From positions 172,126 to 236,125 of the forward strand of contig NZ_PVNH01000012.1 of NCBI RefSeq assembly GCF_003001955.1: a stretch of 64,000 bases of DNA, in the 5' to 3' direction. The translations under genes and the position numbers were made by a program. Below are positions 42,101 to 51,084 of this stretch, piece by piece; position 1 is the stretch's first letter; every line of letters begins with the position of its first letter. Under the pieces are notes generated by a model that was given only the letters and a program-made list of their open reading frames with translations, ran no database searches and was not told the DNA's origin. This stretch comes from Prauserella shujinwangii. Its GTDB lineage: Bacteria > Actinomycetota > Actinomycetes > Mycobacteriales > Pseudonocardiaceae.

Positions 42101-42886
42101 TCAGCCAGTGGCCCGTTCGGTGGAGATCACGCAGAACGCGGCACCCTGGTTGTCGGTCACCTGCGCCATCCGGCCGAACGGCGTGTCCGAGGGCGGGCGC
42201 AGCACGCGGCCGCCCAGCCGCTCGACCCGCTCGACCGCGGCGTCGGGGTCGGACACGCCGAAGTAGACCGACCAGTGCGCGGGCACGGATGCGGGCACCT
42301 CACCGGGCAGCTCGCCGAGGCCGCCGGCCACCTCACCCCGCACGCGCACCGTGACGTAGCGGAACCCGCCTGCGGACAGGTCGTCGAACTCGTGGCCGAA
42401 CACGTCCCGGTAGAAGTCCCGCGCCGTCTCGGCGTCCCTGGTCATGCACTCGTTCCAGATCATGGCGCCGGGCACGTTCACCAGCTGGGCGCCGAGGGTG
42501 TCACCGGCCTGCCAGAGGCCGAACACCGCGCCCGTCGGATCGGCGGCGACGGCCATGCGGCCCGCGGACAGCACGTCCATCGGCGGCACCAGCACCTGCC
42601 CGTGGGCACCGGTGACCGCGGACACGGACGTGTCGACGTCGGACGTGGCCAGGTACGTCGTCCAGGCCGCAGGCATGCCCTCCTGGCCGGGCGGGACACT
42701 CCCGATCCCGGCCACGGTCCGGCCGCCGAGCGAGCACAGCAGGTAGTTGCCCGCCTCATCACCCTGGTCGGCGAACGCCCACGCGAACAGCGCACCGTAG
42801 AAGTCCATCGCCATGCGCGGGTCGGGCGCCACCAGGTCGGCCCAGCACGGCGTACCGTCGGGCCAGGGGGTGTCACGGATCGTCAT
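42101..42886 (-). CDS. VOC family protein (two glyoxalase-like domains)
   Basis: A 261-aa protein of two vicinal-oxygen-chelate repeats: residues ~10-125 (CWADLVAPDPRMAMDFYGAL) and ~138-255 (WNECMTRDAETARDFYRDVF, VYFGVSDPDAAVERVERLGG). Similar to actinobacterial 27-kDa-antigen/Cfp30B-like VOC proteins; the reaction is unknown. Start ATG 42884-42886. Confidence 0.85.
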   Translation of the reverse strand: MTIRDTPWPDGTPCWADLVAPDPRMAMDFYGALFAWAFADQGDEAGNYLLCSLGGRTVAGIGSVPPGQEGMPAAWTTYLATSDVDTSVSAVTGAHGQVLVPPMDVLSAGRMAVAADPTGAVFGLWQAGDTLGAQLVNVPGAMIWNECMTRDAETARDFYRDVFGHEFDDLSAGGFRYVTVRVRGEVAGGLGELPGEVPASVPAHWSVYFGVSDPDAAVERVERLGGRVLRPPSDTPFGRMAQVTDNQGAAFCVISTERATG

Positions 42887-42961
42887 GTCGCACTCCGGGG
42901 ACTCGGTTCCTGAGGTGACCAGTGTCACCGCACGCACCGGCGAACGGGAGTGCCCGCGCTG

Positions 42962-44362
42962 CTAGTCGAGATCGTCGTGCCGCATCAGCTGCCGCCCGGC
43001 CTCGGTGATCGAGCCGGACAGCGACGGGTAGACGGAGAACGTCAGCGCGAGATGCTCGACCGTGAGCTGGTTCTGCACGGCCAGCGCGATCGGCAGGATC
43101 AGCTCGCTGGCGGTCGGCGCCACCACGACGCCGCCGACGACGACGCCGGTGGCAGGCCGGCAGAACAGCTTGACGAAGCCCTGCCGCAGGCCCTCCATCT
43201 TGGCGCGGGCGTTGGTGGCGAGCGGCAGCATGATCGTGCGCGCGGGCACCTCGCCCGAGTCGATCGCCTGCTGGCTGATGCCCACCGTGGCGATCTCCGG
43301 GTGGGTGAAGACGTTCGCGGCCACCGTCTTCAGCTTGATCGGGGCGACCCCCTCGCCGAGCGCGTGCCACATCGCGATGCGGCCCTGCATGCTGGCGACC
43401 GAGGCGAGCATCATCACGCCGGTGCAGTCGCCCGCCGCGTAGACGCCGGGGGCACTGGTGCGGGAGACCCGGTCCACGGTGATGAACCCGCCGGGACCGG
43501 GCTCGATACCGACGCGATCGAGGCCGATCTCGGTGGTGTTCGGCACGGAGCCGACCGTCATCAGCGCGTGGCTGGCCTCGATCTCCCTGCCGTCGGTCAG
43601 GTGGATGCGCACGCCCTTCTCGGTGCGCTCGACACGGTCGGCGCGCGCGTGCTTGACCACCTCGGTACCGCGCTGGGAGAAGACCTCCTCCAGCACGGCG
43701 GCGGCGTCGGCGTCCTCGTGCGGGAGCACGCGGTCGCGGCTGGAGACGACGGTGACCTTGATGCCCATCTCGGTGTAGGCCGACGCGAACTCGGCGCCGG
43801 TCACGCCGGAGCCGATCACCGCGAGGTGTTCGGGCAGCTCGGGCAGTTCGTAGAGGTGGCGCCAGTCGAGGATGCGCTCGCCGTCCGGCACCGCGCCGGG
43901 CAGCACGCGCGGGGTGGCGCCGGTGGCGATGAGCACCACGTCGGCGTCGAGCACCTCGTCCGCCCCGGGGCCGGTGACGGCGACCTTGTGGGTGGCCAGG
44001 CCCGGTTCCTCGTCGTCGAACCGGGCGGTGCCGCTGATCACCCGCACGCCCTCGCGCTGCACGCGGGCCCGGATGTCGGCGGACTGCGCGAGGGCGAGCC
44101 CGCGGACCCGGCCGTGCACGGTGTTCAGGTCGATCCGGGTGTCGTCGACGTCGATGTTGATGCCCAGCTCGTGGAAGCCGTGCAGGCTGGCCCGCGCGCC
44201 GGTGGACGCGATGAAGGTCTTGGAGGGAACGCAGTCGTAGAGGACGCAGGCACCGCCGAGGCCGTCCCGCTCGACGACGGTCACGTCCGCCCCGTGCTGG
44301 GCCGCCACCAACGCCGCCTCGTAACCCGCAGGCCCGCCGCCCATGATCACGATCTTCGTCAA
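42962..44362 (-). CDS. lpdA: LpdA-type NAD(P)H-quinone dehydrogenase (lipoamide dehydrogenase family)
   Basis: A 466-aa FAD/NAD(P) oxidoreductase: FAD motif IVIMGGGPAGYEAALVAA, NAD motif AVIGSGVTGAEFASAY, AGDCTGVMMLASVA. Unlike true lipoamide dehydrogenase, the C-terminal HPTxSE dyad is replaced by VYPSLSGS, as in Rv3303c/LpdA, a quinone reductase. Here a C-x4-C pair (GGACVLYDCVPSK) is nonetheless present. TTG 44360-44362 is the start, with GAGGAGG upstream. Orthologue position next to glpD2 in M. tuberculosis. Confidence 0.9.
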   Translation of the reverse strand: MTKIVIMGGGPAGYEAALVAAQHGADVTVVERDGLGGACVLYDCVPSKTFIASTGARASLHGFHELGINIDVDDTRIDLNTVHGRVRGLALAQSADIRARVQREGVRVISGTARFDDEEPGLATHKVAVTGPGADEVLDADVVLIATGATPRVLPGAVPDGERILDWRHLYELPELPEHLAVIGSGVTGAEFASAYTEMGIKVTVVSSRDRVLPHEDADAAAVLEEVFSQRGTEVVKHARADRVERTEKGVRIHLTDGREIEASHALMTVGSVPNTTEIGLDRVGIEPGPGGFITVDRVSRTSAPGVYAAGDCTGVMMLASVASMQGRIAMWHALGEGVAPIKLKTVAANVFTHPEIATVGISQQAIDSGEVPARTIMLPLATNARAKMEGLRQGFVKLFCRPATGVVVGGVVVAPTASELILPIALAVQNQLTVEHLALTFSVYPSLSGSITEAGRQLMRHDDLD

Positions 44363-44446
44363 CTGACCTTCCTCCTCATCCCGGCGCTGCACCCACTCTA
44401 GGCAGGGACACGCGGAGTGCATCCGTTCGGGGGAGGACGTGGTCGT

Positions 44447-44452
44447 TAGGCT
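44447..44452 (+). promoter_or_regulatory. -10-like element of the GGCT gene (leaderless)
   Basis: TAGGCT with 6 nt to GTG 44459; supports this start over GTG 44453. Confidence 0.55.
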
Positions 44453-44458
44453 GTGGCC

Positions 44459-44911
44459 GTGCCTCTGTATGCCGCGTACGGGTCCAACATGGATCCCGCC
44501 CAGATGAAGGAGCGTGCCCCGCACTCGCCGATGGCTGGGACCGGCTGGCTGGAGGGCTGGCGGCTGACCTTCGGCGGAGAGGACCTGAGCTGGGAGGGTG
44601 CGCTCGCGACGATCGTCGAGGATCCCGCGTCGCGGGTGTTCGTGGTGCTCTACGACGTCACCCACCTGGACGAGTCGATGCTCGACCGGTGGGAGGGCGG
44701 CGAGCTCGGCCTGCACAACAAGATCCGGCTGCGCGTGCAGACCATGGAAGGGTCCGTGCTCGCGTGGCTGTACGTGCTCGACGCCTACGAGGGCGGGCTG
44801 CCGTCGGCCCGGTACCTCGGGGTGCTGGCCGACGCCGCCGAGAAGGCGGGCGCCCCCGCCGACTACGTCAACGACCTCCGCACCCGCCCCTGCCAGGGCA
44901 TCGGCCCCTAG
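44459..44911 (+). CDS. Gamma-glutamylcyclotransferase-like protein
   Basis: A 150-aa protein of the GGCT fold: N-terminal YAAYGSNMDPAQM (substrate loop YGSN), FVVLYDVTHLDESMLDRWEG with the likely catalytic acid, then YVLDAYEGGLPSARYL. May cleave or cyclise gamma-glutamyl peptides; substrate unproven. Same place as Rv3304. Palindrome C2 starts 6 bp after its stop. Confidence 0.85.
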   Translation: MPLYAAYGSNMDPAQMKERAPHSPMAGTGWLEGWRLTFGGEDLSWEGALATIVEDPASRVFVVLYDVTHLDESMLDRWEGGELGLHNKIRLRVQTMEGSVLAWLYVLDAYEGGLPSARYLGVLADAAEKAGAPADYVNDLRTRPCQGIGP

Positions 44912-44916
44912 CCGCC

Positions 44917-44984
44917 GTGTCCGCGTTCTGGGTACGCGTGTCCGCGTCGCGCGACGCGGACACGCGAGCGCAGAACGCGGACAC
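44917..44984. terminator. Palindrome family C, copy 2: nested 68-bp inverted repeat
   Basis: Outer arms 44917-44930 and 44971-44984 (GTGTCCGCGTTCTG) and inner arms 44935-44949 and 44952-44966 (CGCGTGTCCGCGTCG) are perfect, separated by a 4-base mismatch. Fills the gap between the convergent GGCT and AbiEi/DUF559-like genes; the stop of the latter starts on its last base. Confidence 0.8.
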
Positions 44985-45877
44985 TACCGCGAGCGCTTGG
45001 CGAACGCTTCCCGTAACTCCGTGAAGACCCGCGACGGATCCCGCAGGTCCTCGGCGCGTACCCGGATGACGATCCACCCTCTCCTGGCCAGGCGTTCGTC
45101 CCGCTCGGCGTCGTAGGCGGCCCGCTCCTCGTGCGCGGCATAACCGTCGTACTCCAGCGCGATGCGTCGTTCCACCCACGCGAGGTCGAGGACGTACAGG
45201 AGCCTGCCGTCGATCGTGTGCACCGGATGCTGCGCGGTCGGCACCGGGAATCCGGCTTCGACCACGGTCAGCAACAACTCGCTCTCCGGTGGAGAGTCGG
45301 CCTTGCCGGTCGCCAACTCCGCCAGCATCGACGCCTGCACCACCCCGCGCCGGTCGTCCCGGCAAGCCAGACGTCCGGTCACCTGCTGCCGGAACCCGTC
45401 CCGTTCCTCCTCCGGCAACCGGTGCAGCGCCTGGTCCAGGCTCGCGAACGCGACCGACTTGGTCCCCTCGCACAGGAAGTCGGCCAGTGCGAGGTCGAGC
45501 GCGAACACGGGAAGGCCGTCGACGCTCACCACGTCACCCGGCGCGAACCTGTTCTGGTGCACCGCCAGCCCGGGCCGGGACCGCACCGACCGGGAGTACG
45601 GGACGGTCACGTGCACCGTCGCGACGTCCCCAGCGGCGGCGCAACCGTGCAGGGCGACGGCCGTGGCGCCGGAGAGCACCGCATGACGTCCGACGAGCAG
45701 CACCGCGGCCGCCGCACGGGTACGCAGGTCGAGCGCGTGCGCGGACCGGACGACGACACCGCGCCAGATCTGCGTGAGTACGCCGTTGGCCAGCGCCGCT
45801 CGCAACGGCCGCTCGCCGATGGCGGCGGCCGCATCGCGCCGCAGCACCGCCCCACGGGGATCCCCAGGTATGTCCAT
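44984..45877 (-). CDS. AbiEi/DUF559-like protein
   Basis: A 297-aa protein. N-terminal ~130 residues resemble AbiEi-type antitoxin/transcription regulators (LRRDAAAAIGERPLRAALANG winged-helix, WRGVVV, VLSGATAVALHGCA). The C-terminal ~90 residues look like a DUF559/Vsr-type nuclease fold (LDLAWVERRIALEYDGYAAH, RDERLARRGWIVIRVRAEDL) with the D...EYDG acidic positions. Such fusions are common and multi-copy in actinobacteria; role unknown, no AbiEii partner is adjacent. ATG 45875-45877 start. Two DnaA-box-like sites lie upstream. Confidence 0.75.
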   Translation of the reverse strand: MDIPGDPRGAVLRRDAAAAIGERPLRAALANGVLTQIWRGVVVRSAHALDLRTRAAAAVLLVGRHAVLSGATAVALHGCAAAGDVATVHVTVPYSRSVRSRPGLAVHQNRFAPGDVVSVDGLPVFALDLALADFLCEGTKSVAFASLDQALHRLPEEERDGFRQQVTGRLACRDDRRGVVQASMLAELATGKADSPPESELLLTVVEAGFPVPTAQHPVHTIDGRLLYVLDLAWVERRIALEYDGYAAHEERAAYDAERDERLARRGWIVIRVRAEDLRDPSRVFTELREAFAKRSR

Positions 45878-45928
45878 GGACTCCAGGCTGCGGTCCGGCG
45901 GCACCTCGGACAGCAGCAATCCACAGAA

Positions 45929-45956
45929 TGTGGACAACTCCCCATCCTGTGGATAA
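45929..45956. promoter_or_regulatory. Pair of DnaA-box-like sequences
   Basis: TGTGGACAA (45929-45937; complement TTGTCCACA, the actinobacterial consensus) and TGTGGATAA (45948-45956; complement TTATCCACA), 19 bp apart in the same orientation, 52 bp upstream of the AbiEi/DUF559-like start codon. Not a replication origin by context; DnaA could regulate the gene. Confidence 0.5.
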
Positions 45957-45966
45957 CCGCCCACGT

Positions 45967-46036
45967 CGTGTCCGCGAGCTGTGTACCCGTGTCTGCGTCG
46001 CACGTCGCGGACACGTGTACACAGATGGCGGACACG
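45967..46036. terminator. Palindrome family C, copy 3 (imperfect)
   Basis: CGTGTCCGC (45967-45975) pairs with GCGGACACG (46028-46036), with further imperfect inner arms (GTGTAC/GTACAC). It lies downstream of the M20 gene (minus strand, stop 46047) and upstream of the AbiEi/DUF559-like gene, so it would terminate the M20 transcript. Confidence 0.6.
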
Positions 46037-46046
46037 CGTGCGCGGG

Positions 46047-47339
46047 TTAGGTGAGGGCGGCCAGGGCGGTGTGCACCATGACGCGCGCGCCGGTGAGCAG
46101 GGCGCGTTCGTCGGCTTCGAAGGTCGGCTGGTGCAGGTCCCGCTTGGCGCCCTCACCCGGCCACACGCCGAGGCGGGCGAAGGCACCCGGCACGTGCTCC
46201 AGGTACCAGCCGTAGTCCTCACCGCCGGACGACTGCTCGGTGGGCGCCAGCGCCTCCGCGCCGAGCGCGGCCTCGACCCCGGCCCGCATCAGCATCGTGC
46301 TCTGCTCGTCGCTCACTACGGGCGGCACGCCCCGCCGGTAGTTCAGCTCGTAGCCGGCCCCGGTGGGCGCCAGCAGCGAGTCCACCGACGACGCCACGAG
46401 CGGCTCCAGCATCGTCCACGTCTGGTGGTCGGCGGTCCGCAGCGTGCCCCGCAGCAGGCCTTCCTGCGGCACCGCGTTGGCGGCCTCGCCTGCGTGCACG
46501 GCACCCCACACCAGGACGGTGCCCGAGCGCGGGTCCACCCGCCGGGACAGCACGGACGGCAGCGACGTGATGACGGTGCCCAGCGCGTGCACCAGGTCGG
46601 CCGTCAGGTGCGGCCGCGAGGTGTGCCCGCCGGGCGAGGTGAGCCGCAGCTCCACCAGGTCCGCCGCCGAGGTCAGCGCACCGATCCGGGTGCCGATCCG
46701 GCCCACCTCGAGGCGCGGGTCGCAGTGCAGCCCGAAGATCCGGTCGACGCCGTCGAGCGCGCCCGCGTTGATCGCGTCGAGCGCGCCGCCGGGCATGACC
46801 TCCTCGGCGGGCTGGAAGATCAGCCGCACCCGGCCGGGCAGCTCGGGGGCCGAGTTCAGCGCCAGCGCCGCCGCCAGCAGCACGGTCGTGTGCAGGTCGT
46901 GCCCGCAGGCGTGCGCCGCGCCGTCCACGGTCGACGAGAACGGCAGCCCCGTCGCCTCGGTGAGCGGCAGCGCGTCCATGTCGGCCCGCAGGGCCACGCA
47001 CTTCGACCCGCTGCCGATGTCGCACAGCACGCCGGTGCCGCCCGGCAGGACCCTCGGTCGCAGGCCCGCCGAGCGGAGCAGCGTGACGACCAGCTCGGTC
47101 GTCTTGTACTCCCGGCGGGCGAGCTCGGGGTTGGCGTGGATGTGCCTGCGCCACGCCACCACGTCCGCGGCGTGCGCCTGGAGCCACTCGTCGAGCCAGG
47201 ACGGTCCGCGGCCCGCTCCGAGATCCTGCACGGATGCCATGCTGACGCCGGTCTCGGAGATCAGCGCGCCGGACGACGAGGCCGTGGTGGCACCGCTCGG
47301 CTCACCAGGCCGCTCCGGCCGTGAATCGAGAATCGTCAC
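46047..47339 (-). CDS. M20 family amidohydrolase/peptidase (AmiA1-like)
   Basis: A 430-aa zinc amidohydrolase. Metal and catalytic residues: VALRADMDALPLTE, HACGHDLHTTVLLAAAL, FQPAEEVMPGGA, and GGEDYGWYLEHVPG. Likely hydrolyses an N-acyl amino acid, hippurate-like or related amide. Starts at GTG 47337-47339, overlapping by 4 bp the stop of a 29-codon ORF upstream, with GGAGG in that ORF. Orthologue of Rv3305c by position. Confidence 0.9.
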   Translation of the reverse strand: MTILDSRPERPGEPSGATTASSSGALISETGVSMASVQDLGAGRGPSWLDEWLQAHAADVVAWRRHIHANPELARREYKTTELVVTLLRSAGLRPRVLPGGTGVLCDIGSGSKCVALRADMDALPLTEATGLPFSSTVDGAAHACGHDLHTTVLLAAALALNSAPELPGRVRLIFQPAEEVMPGGALDAINAGALDGVDRIFGLHCDPRLEVGRIGTRIGALTSAADLVELRLTSPGGHTSRPHLTADLVHALGTVITSLPSVLSRRVDPRSGTVLVWGAVHAGEAANAVPQEGLLRGTLRTADHQTWTMLEPLVASSVDSLLAPTGAGYELNYRRGVPPVVSDEQSTMLMRAGVEAALGAEALAPTEQSSGGEDYGWYLEHVPGAFARLGVWPGEGAKRDLHQPTFEADERALLTGARVMVHTALAALT

Positions 47340-47425
47340 TCCGCACCTCCGCGCGGACCCAGCGGGACGCGCGCAGCACTCGCTGCAACAGCGGTCTCTC
47401 GCTGGGTGATGATTGTCGTACGCAT
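47336..47425 (-). CDS. Possible 29-aa leader peptide coupled to the M20 hydrolase gene
   Basis: ATG 47423-47425 opens a frame of 29 codons (begins MRTTIITQRETAVAAS, ends GPRGGAE) whose TGA overlaps the M20 GTG start as GTGA. The 5' codons are less G+C-rich than the rest. AGGAT stands 5 nt before ATG. Coupling suggests translation of the small ORF controls the hydrolase. No homologue is known to me. Confidence 0.4.
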   Translation of the reverse strand: MRTTIITQRETAVAASAARVPLGPRGGAE

Positions 47426-47557
47426 TTGATCCTAGTCTTGCACCAAACAGGTGAAGGTAATCCCCGGATGTCCTAATGAGGAGACAGCCGGTAGTGGATC
47501 TGCGTTGAACGGTTACGGAGTGTTCGGCCAGGCTGTAGTCCGGGACCGCCGCGAGCG

Positions 47558-47854
47558 CTACTTACCGGGCCGGTTCTTGTTCCGCTGCTTGCGGCCCCAG
47601 ATGACGATGAGCAGCAGGACCAGCGCGGCGCCGCCGACGATCAGCTTGTTCTTCGTCTTGCGGGAGTCGGCCTCGGTCTGCGGGTCGAGCTGCGGCCCCG
47701 GCTCGGGCGACGGGTCCTGGACGAGCACGGGAGCCCCGCTGCCCATCGCCACCCCGGGCTCCGCGGCCGCGATGGGCACCGCCGCCTGGGCGGGCCCGCC
47801 GCAGGCGAGCACTCCGACGAGGACGACCAGCACCCCGGCAATCAGCACGCGCAC
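47558..47854 (-). CDS. Small protein with signal peptide and C-terminal membrane helix
   Basis: A 98-aa protein: N-terminal signal sequence (LIAGVLVVLVGVLACGGPAQA, possible cleavage after AQA), a Pro-rich middle, and a C-terminal helix (KLIVGGAALVLLLIVIWG) with a basic end (RKQRNKNRPGK), so probably a type I membrane protein facing outward. Family unknown. A 218-bp gene-free stretch (47340-47557) lies between its end and the M20 start and holds the M20 promoter and leader ORF. Confidence 0.6.
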   Translation of the reverse strand: MRVLIAGVLVVLVGVLACGGPAQAAVPIAAAEPGVAMGSGAPVLVQDPSPEPGPQLDPQTEADSRKTKNKLIVGGAALVLLLIVIWGRKQRNKNRPGK

Positions 47855-47888
47855 GCCGCCAAGTCTGCCCTGCCGGGCGCGGTGGACG

Positions 47889-48902
47889 TCACTCGGCGCG
47901 CGGTGTGTCGCCCCGACCGGGCGAGGAGAAGGCGGCCAGGATGCGCTCGGCGGCCAGCGTCGCCGTCAGCTCGCCGTCCCGCACGGCACGCTCGACCTCG
48001 GGCACGACCGCCCGGACCCCGGGGTGCGCGGACAGCTGGTCGAGCAGCCGCTCGCGGACCATCGACCAGGTCCAGTCCACCTGCTGCCGCGCCCGCTTCT
48101 CCGCCAGCTGCCCGGACGACTCGAGCAGCTCCCGGTGCCTGCCGATCTGCTGCCACACCGTGCCGAGGCCGTTACCGGTGAGCGCGCTGCAGGTGAGCAC
48201 GGGTGGCGTCCACGCCGCGTCGGGGCCGTAGAGCATCCGCAGGGCCCCGGACAGCTCTCGCGCCGCCTTGCGCGCCTGCAGCTCGTACTCGCCGTCGGCC
48301 TTGTTCACGGCGATGACGTCGGCCAGCTCCAGCACGCCCTTCTTGATGCCCTGCAGCTGGTCGCCGGTGCGGGCGAGGGTGAGGAACAGGAAGCAGTCGA
48401 CCATGTTGGCCACCGCCACCTCGGACTGCCCGACGCCGACCGTCTCCACCAGGACGACGTCGTAGCCCGCCGCCTCCATCAGCACGATCGTCTCCCGCGT
48501 CGCCCTGGCCACGCCGCCGAGCGTGCCGGAAGTCGGCGACGGCCGGATGAACGCGCCCGCGTCGACGGCGAGCCTGGCCATCCGCGTTTTGTCCCCGAGG
48601 ATGCTGCCGCCGGTGCGCGTCGAGGACGGGTCCACCGCGAGCACGGCGACCCGGTGCCCAGCACCGGTCAGGTTGGTGCCGAGCTGGTCGATGAAGGTCG
48701 ACTTGCCGACCCCGGGCACGCCGGTGATGCCCACCCGCTGCGCGCCGCCCGCGTGCGGCAGCAGCTCCACCAGCAGCTCCTGGGCACGCTCCCGATGGTC
48801 GGGCCGCTGCGACTCGACGAGCGTGATCGCCCGCGAGAGCGTCCCGCGGTCCCCCGCGAGCACTCCCTTGGCGTAGTCGCCGACGTCGATCTGCCGGGGC
48901 AT
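47889..48902 (-). CDS. meaB: Methylmalonyl-CoA mutase-associated GTPase MeaB
   Basis: A 337-aa G3E-type P-loop GTPase that protects and reloads adenosylcobalamin on methylmalonyl-CoA mutase. Walker [10 protein letters not shown] (residues 61-69), base-recognition VNKAD, and [10 protein letters not shown]. Starts 4 bp after the mutB stop in the mutA-mutB-meaB operon. Confidence 0.95.
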   Translation of the reverse strand: MPRQIDVGDYAKGVLAGDRGTLSRAITLVESQRPDHRERAQELLVELLPHAGGAQRVGITGVPGVGKSTFIDQLGTNLTGAGHRVAVLAVDPSSTRTGGSILGDKTRMARLAVDAGAFIRPSPTSGTLGGVARATRETIVLMEAAGYDVVLVETVGVGQSEVAVANMVDCFLFLTLARTGDQLQGIKKGVLELADVIAVNKADGEYELQARKAARELSGALRMLYGPDAAWTPPVLTCSALTGNGLGTVWQQIGRHRELLESSGQLAEKRARQQVDWTWSMVRERLLDQLSAHPGVRAVVPEVERAVRDGELTATLAAERILAAFSSPGRGDTPRAE

Positions 48903-48906
48903 CGAG

Positions 48907-51084
48907 CTACGCGTGCCGTGCTTCGAGCTGGTCGAGCAGGTCGACGGCGGCCTCGGAGATCACCGTGCCGGGACCGAAGATCGCCGCCGCTCCCGCCGCG
49001 CGCAGCTCGTCGTAGTCCTGCGGCGGGATGACACCGCCGCACACGACCATGATGTCCGCGCGGCCGAGCTCGGCCAGCTCCGCGCGCAGCGCGGGCACGA
49101 GGGACAGGTGACCGGCCGCGAGCGAGGACACACCGACGATGTGCACGTCGGCCTCCACCGCCTGCCGCGCCACCTCGGCCGGCGTCGAGAACAGGGGGCC
49201 CACGTCGACATCGAAGCCCAGGTCGGCGAACGCGGTCGCGATCACCTTCTGGCCGCGGTCGTGCCCGTCCTGGCCCATCTTGGCCACGAGGATGCGCGGC
49301 CTGCGCCCCTCGGACTCGGCGAACCGCTCCACCCGCTCGCGCGCCTGCCGCAGGCCCTCGGACTTGCCTGCCTCGTCGCGGTACACGCCGGAGATCGTAC
49401 GGATCTGCCCGGCGTGCCGCCCCCACACCTGCTCCAGGGCGTCGGAGATCTCCCCGACCGTCGCCTTGGCCCGGGCCGCGTCGATGGCCAGCGCGAGCAG
49501 GTTGGCCTCACCCTGGTCGGCCGCGGCGCCCGCGGTGAGCTTGCGCAGCGCCTCCCGCGTCGCCTCCTCGTCGCGTTCCGCACGCAGCCTGCGCAGCTTC
49601 TCCAGCTGCTGCGCGCGCACCCCGGCGTTGTCGATCTTGAGGACCTCGACCTGCTGCTCGGCGTCGACCCGGTACTTGTTGACGCCGACGACCGGCTGCC
49701 GCCCGGAGTCGATCCGCGCCTGGGTGCGCGCCGCGGCCTCCTCGATGCGCAGCTTGGGGATACCGGCGTCGATCGCCCTGGCCATGCCGCCCGCCGCCTC
49801 GACCTCGCCGAGGTGGGCCCACGCCCGGCGCGCCAGGTCGTAGGTGAGCCGCTCGACGAACGCGCTGCCGCCCCACGGGTCGATCACCCGCGTCGTGCCG
49901 GACTCCTGCTGCAGCAGCAGCTGGGTGTTGCGGGCGATGCGCGCGGAGAAGTCGGTGGGCAGCGCGAGCGCCTCGTCCAGCGCGTTGGTGTGCAGCGACT
50001 GCGTGTGCCCCTGGGTCGCCGCCATCGCCTCGACGCAGGTCCGGACCACGTTGTTGTAGACGTCCTGCGCGGTCAGCGACCAGCCCGACGTCTGGCAGTG
50101 CGTGCGCAGCGAGAGCGACTTGTCGTTCGCCGGATCGAACCGCTTGACGAGCTTGGCCCACAGCAGCCGGGCCGCGCGCAGCTTCGCGACCTCCATGAAG
50201 AAGTTCATGCCGATCGCCCAGAAGAACGACAGGCGCGGCGCGAACGCGTCGATGTCGAGGCCGCCGTCGAGGCCCGCGCGGATGTACTCCACGCCGTCGG
50301 CGAGCGTGTACGCCAGCTCCAGGTCGGCGGTCGCCCCGGCCTCCTGCATGTGGTAGCCGGAGATCGAGATGGAGTTGAACCGGGGCATGTTCCGCGAGGT
50401 GAACGCGAAGATGTCGGAGATGATCCGCATTGACGGCTGCGGCGGGTAGATGTAGGTGTTGCGGACCATGAACTCCTTGAGGATGTCGTTCTGGATGGTC
50501 CCCGCCAGCTGCTTCGGCTCGACGCCCTGCTCCTCGGCGGCCACGATGTAGAGCGCCAGCACCGGGAGCACGGCGCCGTTCATGGTCATCGACACGCTCA
50601 TCCGGTCCAGCGGGATGCCGTCGAAGAGCTGCCGCATGTCGTAGATCGAGTCGATCGCGACGCCGGCCATGCCGACGTCCCCGGCCACGCGCGGGTGGTC
50701 GGAGTCGTAGCCGCGGTGGGTCGCGAGGTCGAACGCGACGGACAGGCCCTTCTGCCCCGCCGCGAGGTTGCGCCGGTAGAAGGCGTTCGACTCCTCGGCG
50801 GTGGAGAACCCGGCGTACTGCCGGATCGTCCACGGCTGGTTCACGTACATCGTCGGGTACGGCCCGCGCAGGTACGGCGCGATGCCGGGGTAGGTGTGCA
50901 GGAAGTCCACATCGGACAGGTCGTCGGCGGTGTAGAGCGGCCTGACGCCGATCCCCTCGGGGGTCTCCCAGGTCAGCGCGTCGGCGCCCTTGCCGGTGCT
51001 CGCCTGCAGGGCCTCACTCCAGGCCGCGGCGTCCGCGGGGCCGGGTGTGCCCAGTTCGACGTCGGCGAAGTTCGGGATGCTCAT
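48907..51084 (-). CDS. mutB: Methylmalonyl-CoA mutase large (alpha) subunit
   Basis: A 725-aa enzyme converting (R)-methylmalonyl-CoA to succinyl-CoA. TIM-barrel substrate domain ([49 protein letters not shown]) and C-terminal B12-binding domain with DxHxxG motif ([20 protein letters not shown]). Start ATG overlaps the mutA stop (ATGA). Confidence 0.97.
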   Translation of the reverse strand: MSIPNFADVELGTPGPADAAAWSEALQASTGKGADALTWETPEGIGVRPLYTADDLSDVDFLHTYPGIAPYLRGPYPTMYVNQPWTIRQYAGFSTAEESNAFYRRNLAAGQKGLSVAFDLATHRGYDSDHPRVAGDVGMAGVAIDSIYDMRQLFDGIPLDRMSVSMTMNGAVLPVLALYIVAAEEQGVEPKQLAGTIQNDILKEFMVRNTYIYPPQPSMRIISDIFAFTSRNMPRFNSISISGYHMQEAGATADLELAYTLADGVEYIRAGLDGGLDIDAFAPRLSFFWAIGMNFFMEVAKLRAARLLWAKLVKRFDPANDKSLSLRTHCQTSGWSLTAQDVYNNVVRTCVEAMAATQGHTQSLHTNALDEALALPTDFSARIARNTQLLLQQESGTTRVIDPWGGSAFVERLTYDLARRAWAHLGEVEAAGGMARAIDAGIPKLRIEEAAARTQARIDSGRQPVVGVNKYRVDAEQQVEVLKIDNAGVRAQQLEKLRRLRAERDEEATREALRKLTAGAAADQGEANLLALAIDAARAKATVGEISDALEQVWGRHAGQIRTISGVYRDEAGKSEGLRQARERVERFAESEGRRPRILVAKMGQDGHDRGQKVIATAFADLGFDVDVGPLFSTPAEVARQAVEADVHIVGVSSLAAGHLSLVPALRAELAELGRADIMVVCGGVIPPQDYDELRAAGAAAIFGPGTVISEAAVDLLDQLEARHA

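Noticed and set aside
45929..45956. Replication origin
   Set aside because: Only two DnaA-like boxes, no dnaA/dnaN genes and no AT-rich unwinding region nearby.
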